Shown here piece after piece: positions 6,695 to 14,910 of a stretch of 22,880 bases of DNA. A program made the translations under genes and the position numbers. The notes below the pieces were generated by a model, which worked only from the letters and a program-made list of their open reading frames with translations, ran no database searches and was not told the origin of the DNA. Origin of the DNA: RGIG8709 sp045575975. GTDB taxonomy: Bacteria > Bacillota > Clostridia > Monoglobales > Monoglobaceae. Location of the stretch: assembly GCA_045575975.1 (NCBI GenBank), contig JAZNFO010000049.1, positions 1 through 22,880 on the forward strand, in the 5' to 3' direction. How positions within the stretch are numbered: position 1 is the first letter of the stretch; each line of letters begins with the position of its first letter.

Positions 6695-8242
6695 ATGAAA
6701 GCGGTTCACTTGTGGATAAACAGCCCTATGAGATATATGATTTGTATAACACTTTCGTTTATGGCTGGTATTCTTTTATATACGACAGATATAGCGGTTT
6801 TTCTGTATGTCTGTGTTTTCTTTTCTATACTTCTCTTTGTTATTCTGGCTATTTTTATTGTAAAGAAAATGAAGAGTGAAAACCTGTCAGGCTATCTTCG
6901 TCTTTCTTTGCTTATTTCAATTTTTGTTCTTATTGGAATGCTGAGGATAGGGGCATTTGATTTAAGCTATACCGAAAGCGTCAAAAAACTGTCTTCAGAG
7001 GAAGCATTATATACGGGAATTGCTATCTGCGATTCAACCTCTGTTGATGAAAAGCTGAAGACGGTTTCGGTGTTTGTTACTCATTATGAAATAAACAATG
7101 AGAAAAGGGAGCTTGGTGAAAATATAGCTCTCTATTATGAAAAAGACGGGTTTTATGAGATACTTCCGGGAGATTATGTCGAATTTTACGGAAAACCTTT
7201 TAGTTCCGATAACGAATATGTAGTTATCCAAAAAAGCAATAATATACTGGCGTCTGTGTATTCTTCCGCTTGTATCAGAACTGAAAATGACAGCGGGATA
7301 GTAAAGAAAATAACATTTGGTCAAAGACTCAAGGTCAGTATAAAAAAGGCGGCTTGTGATATATTTGGATATGATCCTGCACACAGAGCTATGGTGATTG
7401 GTATCCTGACAGGAGACACGGCAGAATTTTCGGATAATCTGTATGATGGGTTTAAAAACGGAGGTTTTGCTCATACCGTTGCGGTGTCAGGACTTCATGT
7501 CTCACTTTTGTATCTCCTTCTTGCATACATACTTGAAAATATGAGAGTTAACAGAACTCTTGTTTCTGTGCTGGGAATAATAGTTGTTTTTGCTTTTTGT
7601 GGAGTTGCAGGCTACACTGCATCAGCCCTGAGAGCGGCAATTATGATAGGAGTTCGCATAAGTAGTTTTTATTTAAAGCGGGAATATGATATTTTGTCAT
7701 CTTTATTTTTCTCGGCCTTTATAATTCTTTTATATAATCCGTATCTGTTATTCACTGCAGGCTTTCTGCTCTCATTCGGTGCAACTTATGGGATAGCCAT
7801 ATATAGCGGACTTTTTAAAAACATAATTGCAAATACAAGGAGCCTGAGTTATATTCCATCATTTATAACGGAAAGCGTAAATCTTTCTGTTTCTGCATTT
7901 CTCGGAACATTACCAATTTGTTTATATTTCTATGGTTCTTTGAATTTTACATCCATTGTAAGTAATATATGGATTATAATGTCCGTAACTGTTATATTTG
8001 CACTAGGCGGAGCCGCCTGTATAATTTATTATATATTTCCGTGGATTTCAATTAATGTTATAAGGTATCTGACAGAGCCTTTCCTGGCTGTTGTTAATAA
8101 AACTGCAGAGTTTTTTCAAAATCATAATTTTGGAACTTTAGAGTTTGATTTTGTTCCTGTGGGAGCATATATTTATTCAGTTGCAGTTTCTGTTAGTATA
8201 TTCATTCTTCTTAAACACATAAATATAAGACTTGAAAAATAG
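6695..8242 (+). CDS. comEC: ComEC/Rec2-type competence membrane protein lacking the C-terminal metallo-beta-lactamase-like domain
   Basis: ComEC forms the channel that carries single-stranded DNA across the membrane in natural transformation. ATG 6695 is chosen because AAGAGG lies six bases upstream and a promoter lies at 6620-6648; this gives 515 residues. Two N-terminal membrane segments are followed by a soluble domain (about 80-215, DUF4131/OB-like). The Competence domain (about 240-490) contains HTVAVSGLHVSLL at 260-272 and CGVAGYTASALRAAIM at 302-317, both characteristic, with many hydrophobic segments. Many ComEC proteins are 700-800 residues and end in a metallo-beta-lactamase-like domain; here the protein stops after the last membrane segment, and dxr follows within 62 bases. 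It may be a natural short form or a shortened gene. No other competence genes are in view. Confidence 0.85.
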   Translation: MKAVHLWINSPMRYMICITLSFMAGILLYTTDIAVFLYVCVFFSILLFVILAIFIVKKMKSENLSGYLRLSLLISIFVLIGMLRIGAFDLSYTESVKKLSSEEALYTGIAICDSTSVDEKLKTVSVFVTHYEINNEKRELGENIALYYEKDGFYEILPGDYVEFYGKPFSSDNEYVVIQKSNNILASVYSSACIRTENDSGIVKKITFGQRLKVSIKKAACDIFGYDPAHRAMVIGILTGDTAEFSDNLYDGFKNGGFAHTVAVSGLHVSLLYLLLAYILENMRVNRTLVSVLGIIVVFAFCGVAGYTASALRAAIMIGVRISSFYLKREYDILSSLFFSAFIILLYNPYLLFTAGFLLSFGATYGIAIYSGLFKNIIANTRSLSYIPSFITESVNLSVSAFLGTLPICLYFYGSLNFTSIVSNIWIIMSVTVIFALGGAACIIYYIFPWISINVIRYLTEPFLAVVNKTAEFFQNHNFGTLEFDFVPVGAYIYSVAVSVSIFILLKHINIRLEK

Positions 8243-8260
8243 AATAAACTAATGTATAAT
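8232..8260 (+). promoter_or_regulatory. Promoter of dxr-rseP
   Basis: TTGAAA (8232-8237) and a perfect TATAAT (8255-8260) are separated by 17 bases. The -35 box lies within the last codons of comEC. Start of transcription would fall near 8267, some 38 bases before the dxr start. Confidence 0.7.
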
Positions 8261-8304
8261 GAATATTTAGAACATAAAATTACCAAAGAAAGGCATAATA
8301 TTAT

Positions 8305-9447
8305 ATGAAGCTGTCTATATTGGGTTCAACCGGGTCTATAGGAACGCAGGCTCTTAAAGTTGTTGAGAACCTGAAGGATTATAAAAAAATAGAGGTATGC
8401 GGAATAAGTTGCAACCAGAACATTAAGCTTGCGGAAGAACAGGCAAGAAAGTTTATGCCGAAGGTTGTTGCAACTGCCGATAAGGAAAAATATAAGGAAT
8501 TAAAGCTTGCCCTCAGTGATTTGCCTGTTAAGGTTTCTTGTGGAGAAGAGGGGCTTTTTGATGTGGCAACTGAGAAAAATGCAGATACAACGCTTACTTC
8601 CATAGTTGGTTTTGCAGGATTAAAATCTACATTTGCAGCAATAGATGCGGGGAAAAATATTGCCCTTGCAAACAAAGAAACTCTGATTGCGGCAGGCAGT
8701 CTTTTTATGGACAGAATAAAGAAAAAAGGAGTTATGCTTCTTCCTGTGGATAGCGAGCATTCCGCGATTTTTCAGTGTCTTCATGCAAATAAAGGAAGAA
8801 AGTTTCGCAGGATATTACTCACTGCATCAGGCGGACCTTTTTTTGGAAAAACAAAAAAAGAGCTTTTGAATGTAACAAGGGAAGATGCCCTTAAACATCC
8901 AACATGGTCAATGGGAGCAAAAATCTCTATTGACAGTGCAACTCTTATGAATAAGGGATTGGAAGTTATAGAAGCAAAATGGCTTTTTAATGCGGATATT
9001 GATGATATAGAGGTTGTTGTTCACAGAGAAAGCATTGTTCATTCTGCTGTGGAATTTGAAGACAGGTCAGTTATTGCACAGATGTCAAATCCGTCAATGA
9101 TGCATCCTATTCAGTATGCATTCACATACCCTGAAAGACTTCCGTCAAAGGATGAGCCTCTTGATTTGAAAAAACTTGGAAAGCTCACATTTTATGAGGC
9201 AGATGAGGATACTTTCAGACTTTTAAAGCTTGCAAAATTGGCAGGAAAAATGGGGGGCATTATGCCAACTGTTATGAATGCAGCAAATGAAAATGCTGTG
9301 TATGCATTTTTAGATGGTAAAATAAAATTTCTTGAAATTGCAGATTATGTTGAAAAAACAATGAATGAATATAGGAATATTGAAAATCCCACAATTGATG
9401 AAATTATTGATATAAATGATGAGGTCAGAAAGGACAGTATTAAATGA
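8305..9447 (+). CDS. dxr: 1-deoxy-D-xylulose 5-phosphate reductoisomerase
   Basis: Dxr (IspC) is the NADPH-dependent second enzyme of the MEP isoprenoid pathway, converting deoxyxylulose 5-phosphate to methylerythritol 4-phosphate in the cytosol. The 380-residue length is typical and complete. The N-terminal Rossmann motif is LGSTGSIGTQAL (6-17); ALANKETLIAAG, PVDSEHSAIFQ (Asp/Glu of the metal site), TASGGPF and HPTWSMGAKISIDSATLMNK are the family's substrate- and metal-binding segments. ATG 8305 has AAAGAAAGG upstream. It has its own promoter and overlaps rseP by ATGA at 9444-9447, so the two are translated from one mRNA, a pairing common in bacteria. The upstream partners often seen with dxr (frr, uppS, cdsA) are absent; comEC occupies that place. 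Confidence 0.97.
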   Translation: MKLSILGSTGSIGTQALKVVENLKDYKKIEVCGISCNQNIKLAEEQARKFMPKVVATADKEKYKELKLALSDLPVKVSCGEEGLFDVATEKNADTTLTSIVGFAGLKSTFAAIDAGKNIALANKETLIAAGSLFMDRIKKKGVMLLPVDSEHSAIFQCLHANKGRKFRRILLTASGGPFFGKTKKELLNVTREDALKHPTWSMGAKISIDSATLMNKGLEVIEAKWLFNADIDDIEVVVHRESIVHSAVEFEDRSVIAQMSNPSMMHPIQYAFTYPERLPSKDEPLDLKKLGKLTFYEADEDTFRLLKLAKLAGKMGGIMPTVMNAANENAVYAFLDGKIKFLEIADYVEKTMNEYRNIENPTIDEIIDINDEVRKDSIK

Positions 9448-10493
9448 TCTGGACTATAGTTTTTGCTATATTTATTTTCTCTCTTATAGTGTTTGTTCAC
9501 GAATTGGGACATTTTTTAACAGCAAGAATGTTTGGCGTTAGGGTTCATGAATTTGCTATAGGAATGGGACCGAGAATTTTTTCAAAAGAGAAAAACGGTA
9601 TAAAATATTCCCTTTGCCTTATTCCAATGGGTGGTTTTTGTGCAATGGAGGGAGAAGACGAAAAAAGTGATGATGAGGGAGCTTTAAGCAACAAACCCTG
9701 GTATCAGAAACTGGTTATTTTAGCTGCAGGTGCTTTTATGAATATAGTGCTTGGTCTTGTTATCTGTATTATATTAATTTCAGTAACATCAGGAATTGCA
9801 AAGGGCGTTGCTGTGCCGGTTGTTGATTCAGTTCTGGAAAAATCTGAAGCGGCAGACTTTTTAAAGCCGGGAGACAGAATTATAAAAATCAACGGGACAA
9901 GGGTTAACATAATAAAGGATGTTAATTTTGCTATGCAGCAAAACGGAGAAAAGCCCGTAACTCTGACAGTAAAGAGAGACGGAGAAGTTATTACAAGGAA
10001 AATTAATCCATATCAGCAGGAATATACGGACGGAACAAAGGCTTATCTTGTTGGTTTCACATCAAAGGTTGTAAAGCCAACCGTGATTTCGGTTCTCAGA
10101 GAATCATTTTTTGAAACTATCTGGATGGGAAAACTGGTTTTTGTATCTCTTGGAATGTTATTCAGCGGTGAGGCAGGGCTAAATGATATGTCAGGACCAG
10201 TTGGAGTTGTTTCTGCTATGAACGAATCTGCTCAGGCGGGAGGCGGAGGCATAATAGGATTTTTAAATCTTTTATTCCTTGCAAGCTTTATTTCGGTTAA
10301 TATCGGACTTATGAACCTTTTGCCTGTTCCGGCACTTGACGGAGGAAGAATTTTCTTTACACTTGTTGAGGCAGTAAGAGGAAAACCAATTCCGCCGGAA
10401 AAAGAAGGAATTGTCCATTTTATAGGATTTGTATTTTTGATAGCATTAATGGTATTCGCCACATGGAACGATATTGTTAGACTGATAAAATAG
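9444..10493 (+). CDS. rseP: RIP-type site-2 zinc metalloprotease RseP/RasP
   Basis: This membrane-embedded protease of family M50B performs the second, intramembrane cut in regulated proteolysis (for example of anti-sigma factors and signal-peptide remnants). The 349 residues contain all marks: HELGH at 19-23 inside the first membrane helix, the following GVRVHEFAIGMGP and SLCLIPMGGFCAMEGE segments, a PDZ domain at about 120-190 (LKPGDRIIKINGTRV), and NLLPVPALDGGRI near 291-302 with the LDG zinc ligand Asp299. A final membrane helix follows (about 324-345). Translation start overlaps the dxr stop by four bases, with AAAGGA inside dxr as ribosome binding site. A strong terminator follows 41 bases after the stop. 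Confidence 0.96.
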   Translation: MIWTIVFAIFIFSLIVFVHELGHFLTARMFGVRVHEFAIGMGPRIFSKEKNGIKYSLCLIPMGGFCAMEGEDEKSDDEGALSNKPWYQKLVILAAGAFMNIVLGLVICIILISVTSGIAKGVAVPVVDSVLEKSEAADFLKPGDRIIKINGTRVNIIKDVNFAMQQNGEKPVTLTVKRDGEVITRKINPYQQEYTDGTKAYLVGFTSKVVKPTVISVLRESFFETIWMGKLVFVSLGMLFSGEAGLNDMSGPVGVVSAMNESAQAGGGGIIGFLNLLFLASFISVNIGLMNLLPVPALDGGRIFFTLVEAVRGKPIPPEKEGIVHFIGFVFLIALMVFATWNDIVRLIK

Positions 10494-10534
10494 AAGGATG
10501 AGAATTTGAATAGGGCAGTTTAAAACGAACAATG

Positions 10535-10589
10535 AAAAAGAACCTCCAATGGTAGATAACTATATTCTACCATTGGAGGTTCTTTTTTT
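10535..10589 (+). terminator. Strong rho-independent terminator after rseP
   Basis: An uninterrupted 22-bp stem (10535-10556 with 10566-10587, beginning AAAAAGAACCTCC) around a 9-base loop ends in seven T residues at 10583-10589. On the minus strand the same stem ends in TTCTTTTT and can also stop transcripts arriving from the right. Confidence 0.9.
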
Positions 10590-10991
10590 ATATATTCAGA
10601 AGTATAACAGAAACAATTCCGACCATATACGCTAAAAGCTGAATTTTGTTCAGCTTTTAGCGTATATGTAAATGTTGCAACTAAAAACAAAGAACAATTC
10701 CGCCTGCTGAAACTGTTGAAAACAGAACAGAATTTGAAATAAGACCTGTCAGAATTATAGTGGAAAGATTTGAAACGCCGTTTAATGTTCCGTATTTAAG
10801 GCCGGATAAGAAACCTTCGTTTTAATATTTTTCTTTGAAAACAAAAGAAAAAAGAAAAAAATATTGATAAAAACATCGCAAATAAAGAAGAAACAGCGGC
10901 AAATAAAAACGGATTTTATATTATATTGTTTTTGCACAGCATTTTGTGCCATAATAAATATAGTTGCCGAAAGTAAAATCGGATATTTCAA
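10588..10991 (-). pseudogene. Decayed EamA/DMT-family transporter
   Basis: Several minus-strand frames each give a piece of one membrane protein. A start-like TTG at 10989-10991 with GGAGAGG six bases upstream opens ILLSATIFIMAQNAVQKQY. A shift then gives FLFAAVSSLFAMFLS. After a large internal gap another frame (10818-10684) reads LSGLKYGTLNGVSNLS and VSAGGIVLCF, and a last shifted piece reads LNKIQLLAYMVGIVSVILL before a stop at 10588-10590. Order and wording fit the ten-helix EamA (drug/metabolite transporter) family, of which the N-terminal two helices and the C-terminal three remain. The stop lies in the terminator's T-tract. At least two frame breaks and a deletion make it non-functional. 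Family call is from remembered motif character, not a search. Confidence 0.62.
10624..10668. repeat. Perfect 20-bp palindrome with 5-base loop inside the transporter pseudogene
   Basis: CATATACGCTAAAAGCTGAA at 10624-10643 is exactly repeated in inverse at 10649-10668 around TTTTG. No T-tract follows on either strand, so it is not a standard terminator. It occupies the place where the transporter's last loop should be encoded. Confidence 0.9.
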
Positions 10992-11004
10992 GGATAACCT
11001 CTCC

Positions 11005-11042
11005 AAAAAAAATAGTCATTGAACCAAGTCAATGACTATTTT
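11005..11042 (-). terminator. Terminator of the S-layer protein/ABC exporter operon
   Basis: AAAATAGTCATTGA (11009-11022) pairs with TCAATGACTATTTT (11029-11042) around a 6-base loop. On the minus strand the stem is followed by a run of eight T residues (plus-strand A run 11005-11012). It lies about 30 bases past the stop of the S-layer gene. Confidence 0.85.
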
Positions 11043-11072
11043 ATCATAATTTTTCTAAAAATGAAACCTCTT

Positions 11073-12929
11073 TCAGGAAAGAACAATAATTCTCACTCTT
11101 CCTCCTGAGGAGAATGGCTTATCCATATAAACATATGCATCATATTGATCTGCCGTTTGGGTAAATTCATCCATTGTTATCAAAGTGTAGGAGGCGGCAG
11201 AATATTTTTTCTTAACATAAATCTGAACCTTGTCGGACATAGTGTAGGTTTTTCCTCCTAATGTTATGTTGGAACCTGTTATGTCTGTGATTTTTTCGGA
11301 AGGAAGCTTGGAAAGAGGGGTCATAGAGGTTATTTCCCGTCCGTTCGTCTTTATCTGGACAGCCTGCCCTGAAGAGACACCAAAGGTTTTATTTTGTGTT
11401 GACACTGCACCCTCTGTTCCGTTTGATATATATTCATAACTTCCTGATGCAAAATTATCTTTGGAGTTGTTTTTTGCTTTTGTAACAATGCCGTATGTGT
11501 TTGCATCCCCTGTTATGTTGTATATAATCATTGAATCAACATTTCCATTTGAATCCTTTGATGCATATAAAATATCGCTTGATGCAATGCTAAGTCCGTT
11601 TAATCTTTGAGGATAAACAGAGATAACAGATGCGGATTCATAATTTTCAACAGTTGATGTTTCAAGTATTTTAACATCATTTGAAAGTGTTGCTGAACCA
11701 ATTTTGTTTGTTCCCGAACCCCAAACAACCTTTCCAGATATTCCGTGATTTGATAGATTTTGTGTAAGAGTTGCAATTCCGTTTTCAAGTTTAACGGAAA
11801 CAACCTGATTTAAAACAGACTCATAATTTTTATCGGTAATGTATTCAAGCGCCTGACCTGATGGAAGGTATATTTTAACATAAGGCTTTGTAACCTTAGT
11901 GCCTGAAACTGTTGTTTCTTTTGTTCCTGTCTGAGTGAGAAGACCATAAATCTTATCTCCGATTCCTGAATTTGCAGAGGAGACGGAAACATCGGCAACA
12001 CCACCATTTTTGCCTATAAGAAGGGTAACAGAGTCTCCAAACCGGAAGATTCCGCCTGATGCAAGCTTTGAAAGTGCATTTGTACCCTCTAAATTATAGG
12101 TTATGCCGGAAACAACAACAGAGCTTGGAGAATTTTTGCTGGGAATGGCGTCTTCGTAAATTCCTGTAATTTTTTTTGAATAAACAAGTGCCGTTTTATA
12201 TTCTTCCATATAATAAACAATGTCGTTTAATTTGACATCTTCCATTGTTGCGCTCACACCGTCACGGACAACACGAATTGATGAATCTGCACCAAATTCT
12301 TCAAACCAGTTTGATGAGGTAACGGTTTTTGGACCAATTGCTCTGTTAAAAGTTGAAAGATATGTTATGTCAGAATTTTTTTGTTTAGCTACCAGGGTAT
12401 TGTAGGCTATGGTTGATATATCATATCTTGAAAGCTTCTGACCTGCCGATTTATTAACATTATTGAGAAGACCTGCTTTTTTTGCAGCCTCGGTCTGTGA
12501 ATAGGGCCAGTCTTCTCCAAGGTCTTCGTCGGTATATCCTAAAACCCTCATAAACATAACAATTGCCTCTTCAAGCAAAACTGAGTTTGACGGACGGAAT
12601 GTTGCATCCATATAACCTTTGAAAAGTCCGTATTTTATGCCTGTTGCAACATAGGGAGATGCCCAATGCTCAAAAGTAACATCTTTAAAGGGAGAAATTT
12701 TGCTGTCTTTATCAACCATATCTCTGTATGTGGATGCGGCAACAACAATTTTTGCACATTCAGCTCGGGAAACATTTTCAGAATATCTCATATTTCCGCC
12801 TGGGTCCCCCTGGATTATGGAAAGTGCGGATAAAACCTCTCTTTCATAATCGGAAAGGGCAAAGCCCGTCTGAAATAAAGATGTGCATAGTATTGAAACA
12901 ATAATTAATATTGAAATTATCTTCTTCAT
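11073..12929 (-). CDS. S-layer-homology (SLH) domain surface protein
   Basis: This is a 618-residue exported protein. The start at 12929 is chosen over an in-frame ATG at 12974 because it begins a clean signal peptide (MKKIISILIIVSILCTSLFQ, likely cut after FA at 23-24), has AAAGGATG upstream and clears the preceding permease stop. Three SLH modules follow: about 31-75, 80-132 (FKDVTFEHWASPYVATGIKYGLFKGY, FRPSNSVLLEEA) and a weaker one at 138-184. SLH modules bind pyruvylated secondary cell-wall polymer and hold proteins on the surface. The remaining ~430 residues are rich in Ser, Thr, Gly and Val and look like beta-strand repeats (NKIGSATLSNDVKIL, DITGSNITLGGKTYTM); I recognise no catalytic motif. 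It is last in an operon with a MacAB-like exporter, 22 bases after the permease gene, so it may be a cargo or outer partner. Confidence 0.88.
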   Translation of the reverse strand: MKKIISILIIVSILCTSLFQTGFALSDYEREVLSALSIIQGDPGGNMRYSENVSRAECAKIVVAASTYRDMVDKDSKISPFKDVTFEHWASPYVATGIKYGLFKGYMDATFRPSNSVLLEEAIVMFMRVLGYTDEDLGEDWPYSQTEAAKKAGLLNNVNKSAGQKLSRYDISTIAYNTLVAKQKNSDITYLSTFNRAIGPKTVTSSNWFEEFGADSSIRVVRDGVSATMEDVKLNDIVYYMEEYKTALVYSKKITGIYEDAIPSKNSPSSVVVSGITYNLEGTNALSKLASGGIFRFGDSVTLLIGKNGGVADVSVSSANSGIGDKIYGLLTQTGTKETTVSGTKVTKPYVKIYLPSGQALEYITDKNYESVLNQVVSVKLENGIATLTQNLSNHGISGKVVWGSGTNKIGSATLSNDVKILETSTVENYESASVISVYPQRLNGLSIASSDILYASKDSNGNVDSMIIYNITGDANTYGIVTKAKNNSKDNFASGSYEYISNGTEGAVSTQNKTFGVSSGQAVQIKTNGREITSMTPLSKLPSEKITDITGSNITLGGKTYTMSDKVQIYVKKKYSAASYTLITMDEFTQTADQYDAYVYMDKPFSSGGRVRIIVLS

Positions 12930-12951
12930 TATCAAATCATCCTTTCGTAAA

Positions 12952-14133
12952 TTATTCAAAACGCAGTGCATCAATGGGGTTTAATGTAGCGGCATTTTTG
13001 GCAGGTAAAAAGCCGAACATAATGCCAATGCCCACAGAAACACTGAATGCAACAACAACTGCTGAAATGGAGGGGATAATAGTTATGTCCATAATCATTC
13101 CCACCAGATAGGCGACGACTCCTCCAAGTATAATTCCTATAATTCCACCAATACCACTGACAGTAGCGGCCTCTATAACAAACTGTTGCATAATGTGTTT
13201 TTTCTTTGCACCAAGGGATTTTCTGATGCCAATTTCCTTTGTTCTTTCAGTAACCGAAACAAGCATAATATTCATAATCCCGATACCGCCAACCAAAAGG
13301 GATATTCCTGCAATCAGGATAAGTGCACCTTTTAATGTTCCCATAATACTGTTCATTTCGTCTAAAACTTCCTGAGTGGCAATAATTTTGAAGTAATCCC
13401 GGTTTCCTAAAAGCTTGGTAAGTCTCGTTTCCAGGACTGCCTTTGCCATATCAATTTTGTCTGCATCCTTCATAGAAACTGTGTAAGAACCTATGGTTGT
13501 GTTTCTTGACATTTTTGATGCATTTGTATATGGAATGTATAAGCATTGGTCTGATGAATTTTCAGATGAGTCTGCTTTTTCTTCAAGAACACCAACTATA
13601 ACATAGGGTTCACCGTTTATCTTAATTGTTTCGCCAAGAGCTTTTCCTTTTCCGTAGTATTCTTTTTCATAATATGTGCCGATAACGCAAACCTTTATCA
13701 TTTTTTCAACATCAACAAACTGAAGAAATCTGCCCTGCTCAGTAACAAGGTCGTCAATTTCGTCATAGGTTTCGTCAACCCCTGTAACGGAAGCATATGA
13801 ACTTTCCGAACTGTTTGGAGATTTTATGTTTACGGTGGTTGTAACCTTGGGTGAGCAATATGAAAAGAGTTCCGGATTTTCATCAATGAGTTCATAGAGG
13901 TTTTCAGGTTCAACATATCTTGTGCTACCTCTTGATGTGATAGCAACAGTTATGTTGTTCATTCCGAAGCCTTCAAATATATCCGAAACCTGACCTGTTA
14001 TCCCGTCCATAATGCTGACTAAGATAATAACGGCTGCAACACCGATTATTATTCCCAGCATAGTTAGAAAGGAGCGCATTTTATTGGAGCGGATGCTTGA
14101 AAGTGCCAGAGCGAGAGTTTTTGAAAATTTCAT
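12952..14133 (-). CDS. MacB/FtsX-type ABC transporter permease
   Basis: This 393-residue permease of the MacB (type VII ABC) family couples ATP hydrolysis to movements of an extracytoplasmic domain and commonly expels peptides or antibiotics. The N-terminal helix (MRSFLTMLGIIIGVAAVIILV, about 19-39) leads into a large outside domain (MacB_PCD, about 45-265), followed by three membrane helices in the FtsX domain (about 275-385), including the hallmark ERTKEIGIRKSLGA before the second of these helices. It starts at ATG 14133 within TAATG, sharing one base with the ATPase stop, with a strong GGAGGGGG site. It works with the ATPase and adaptor encoded just before it, as in Bacillus YknXYZ-like systems. 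Confidence 0.94.
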   Translation of the reverse strand: MKFSKTLALALSSIRSNKMRSFLTMLGIIIGVAAVIILVSIMDGITGQVSDIFEGFGMNNITVAITSRGSTRYVEPENLYELIDENPELFSYCSPKVTTTVNIKSPNSSESSYASVTGVDETYDEIDDLVTEQGRFLQFVDVEKMIKVCVIGTYYEKEYYGKGKALGETIKINGEPYVIVGVLEEKADSSENSSDQCLYIPYTNASKMSRNTTIGSYTVSMKDADKIDMAKAVLETRLTKLLGNRDYFKIIATQEVLDEMNSIMGTLKGALILIAGISLLVGGIGIMNIMLVSVTERTKEIGIRKSLGAKKKHIMQQFVIEAATVSGIGGIIGIILGGVVAYLVGMIMDITIIPSISAVVVAFSVSVGIGIMFGFLPAKNAATLNPIDALRFE

Positions 14134-14891
14134 TATTCCCCCTCCTTTTTCATATGGGATAAAACTGTGGAATTAATAATTTCATCCCCGAAAGCATCCC
14201 CGTCGTAAGTGATTTTTCCGTCATTTATACGGATAACACGCTTTGCCCTTGCGGCAATAAAATTATCATGTGTAATAAGGATAATAGTGTTACCCTGTTT
14301 GTTAAGCTCAACTAAAAAATCAATAACCTCTTTGCTTGTTTTTGAATCAAGAGCACCAGTTGGTTCGTCTGCTAAAATAACAGAGGGTGAGCCCGCCAGA
14401 GCCCTTGCAATTGATGCTCTTTGTTGCTGACCGCCTGAAAGCTGCGACGGCTTGTGATGTGCCTTGTCTTCAATTCCAACTCTTTTAAGGGCATCTATTG
14501 CAAGAATATTTTGTTCCTGCTCACGAAGTCCCTTATAAAGAAGAGGAAGCTTAACATTATCAAGTATATTTAGTTTGGGAAGCAAATTATATTGCTGAAA
14601 AATAAAACCAAGAGTTTTATTTCTGATTTCTGCTTGTTCATCATCTGTCAGTTTGCTCACATCTTTTCCTTCAAGAAAATATTTTCCGTCTGTGGGAACA
14701 TCAAGACAGCCGATAATGTTCATACAGGTTGACTTTCCGCTTCCGGACTGACCGATAATGGCAACAAATTCGCCTTTATATATGGAAAATGAAACGCCGT
14801 CAAGAGCACGGACCTCGGAGTCACCCATTTCGTATATCTTATAAATATCCTGAAACTCAACCAAAGGAGCAGGATTTGTGTTTTTTATCAA
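14133..14891 (-). CDS. MacB/LolD-type ABC transporter ATP-binding protein
   Basis: This 252-residue cytoplasmic ATPase has Walker A GQSGSGKST at 47-55, Q-loop near Gln99 (FIFQQYNLLPKL), signature LSGGQQQRASIARAL at 151-165, Walker B VILADEPTGALDS at 171-183 and the switch His208 in ITHD. The Q-loop and GALDS wording are typical of the MacB/LolD/FtsE branch. It would dimerise and drive the adjacent FtsX-type permease. The start ATG at 14891 has AAAGGGAGG upstream, 19 bases after the adaptor stop. All catalytic residues are intact. The substrate cannot be told from sequence. Confidence 0.96.
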   Translation of the reverse strand: MIKNTNPAPLVEFQDIYKIYEMGDSEVRALDGVSFSIYKGEFVAIIGQSGSGKSTCMNIIGCLDVPTDGKYFLEGKDVSKLTDDEQAEIRNKTLGFIFQQYNLLPKLNILDNVKLPLLYKGLREQEQNILAIDALKRVGIEDKAHHKPSQLSGGQQQRASIARALAGSPSVILADEPTGALDSKTSKEVIDFLVELNKQGNTIILITHDNFIAARAKRVIRINDGKITYDGDAFGDEIINSTVLSHMKKEGE

Positions 14892-14910
14892 ACTAAAACC
14901 TCCCTTTGAT

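Noticed and set aside
10782..11006. Minus-strand 74-codon frame as a real small protein
   Set aside because: Its first part matches the start of a larger transporter and its later part is out of frame with the expected helices, so it is a piece of the pseudogene.
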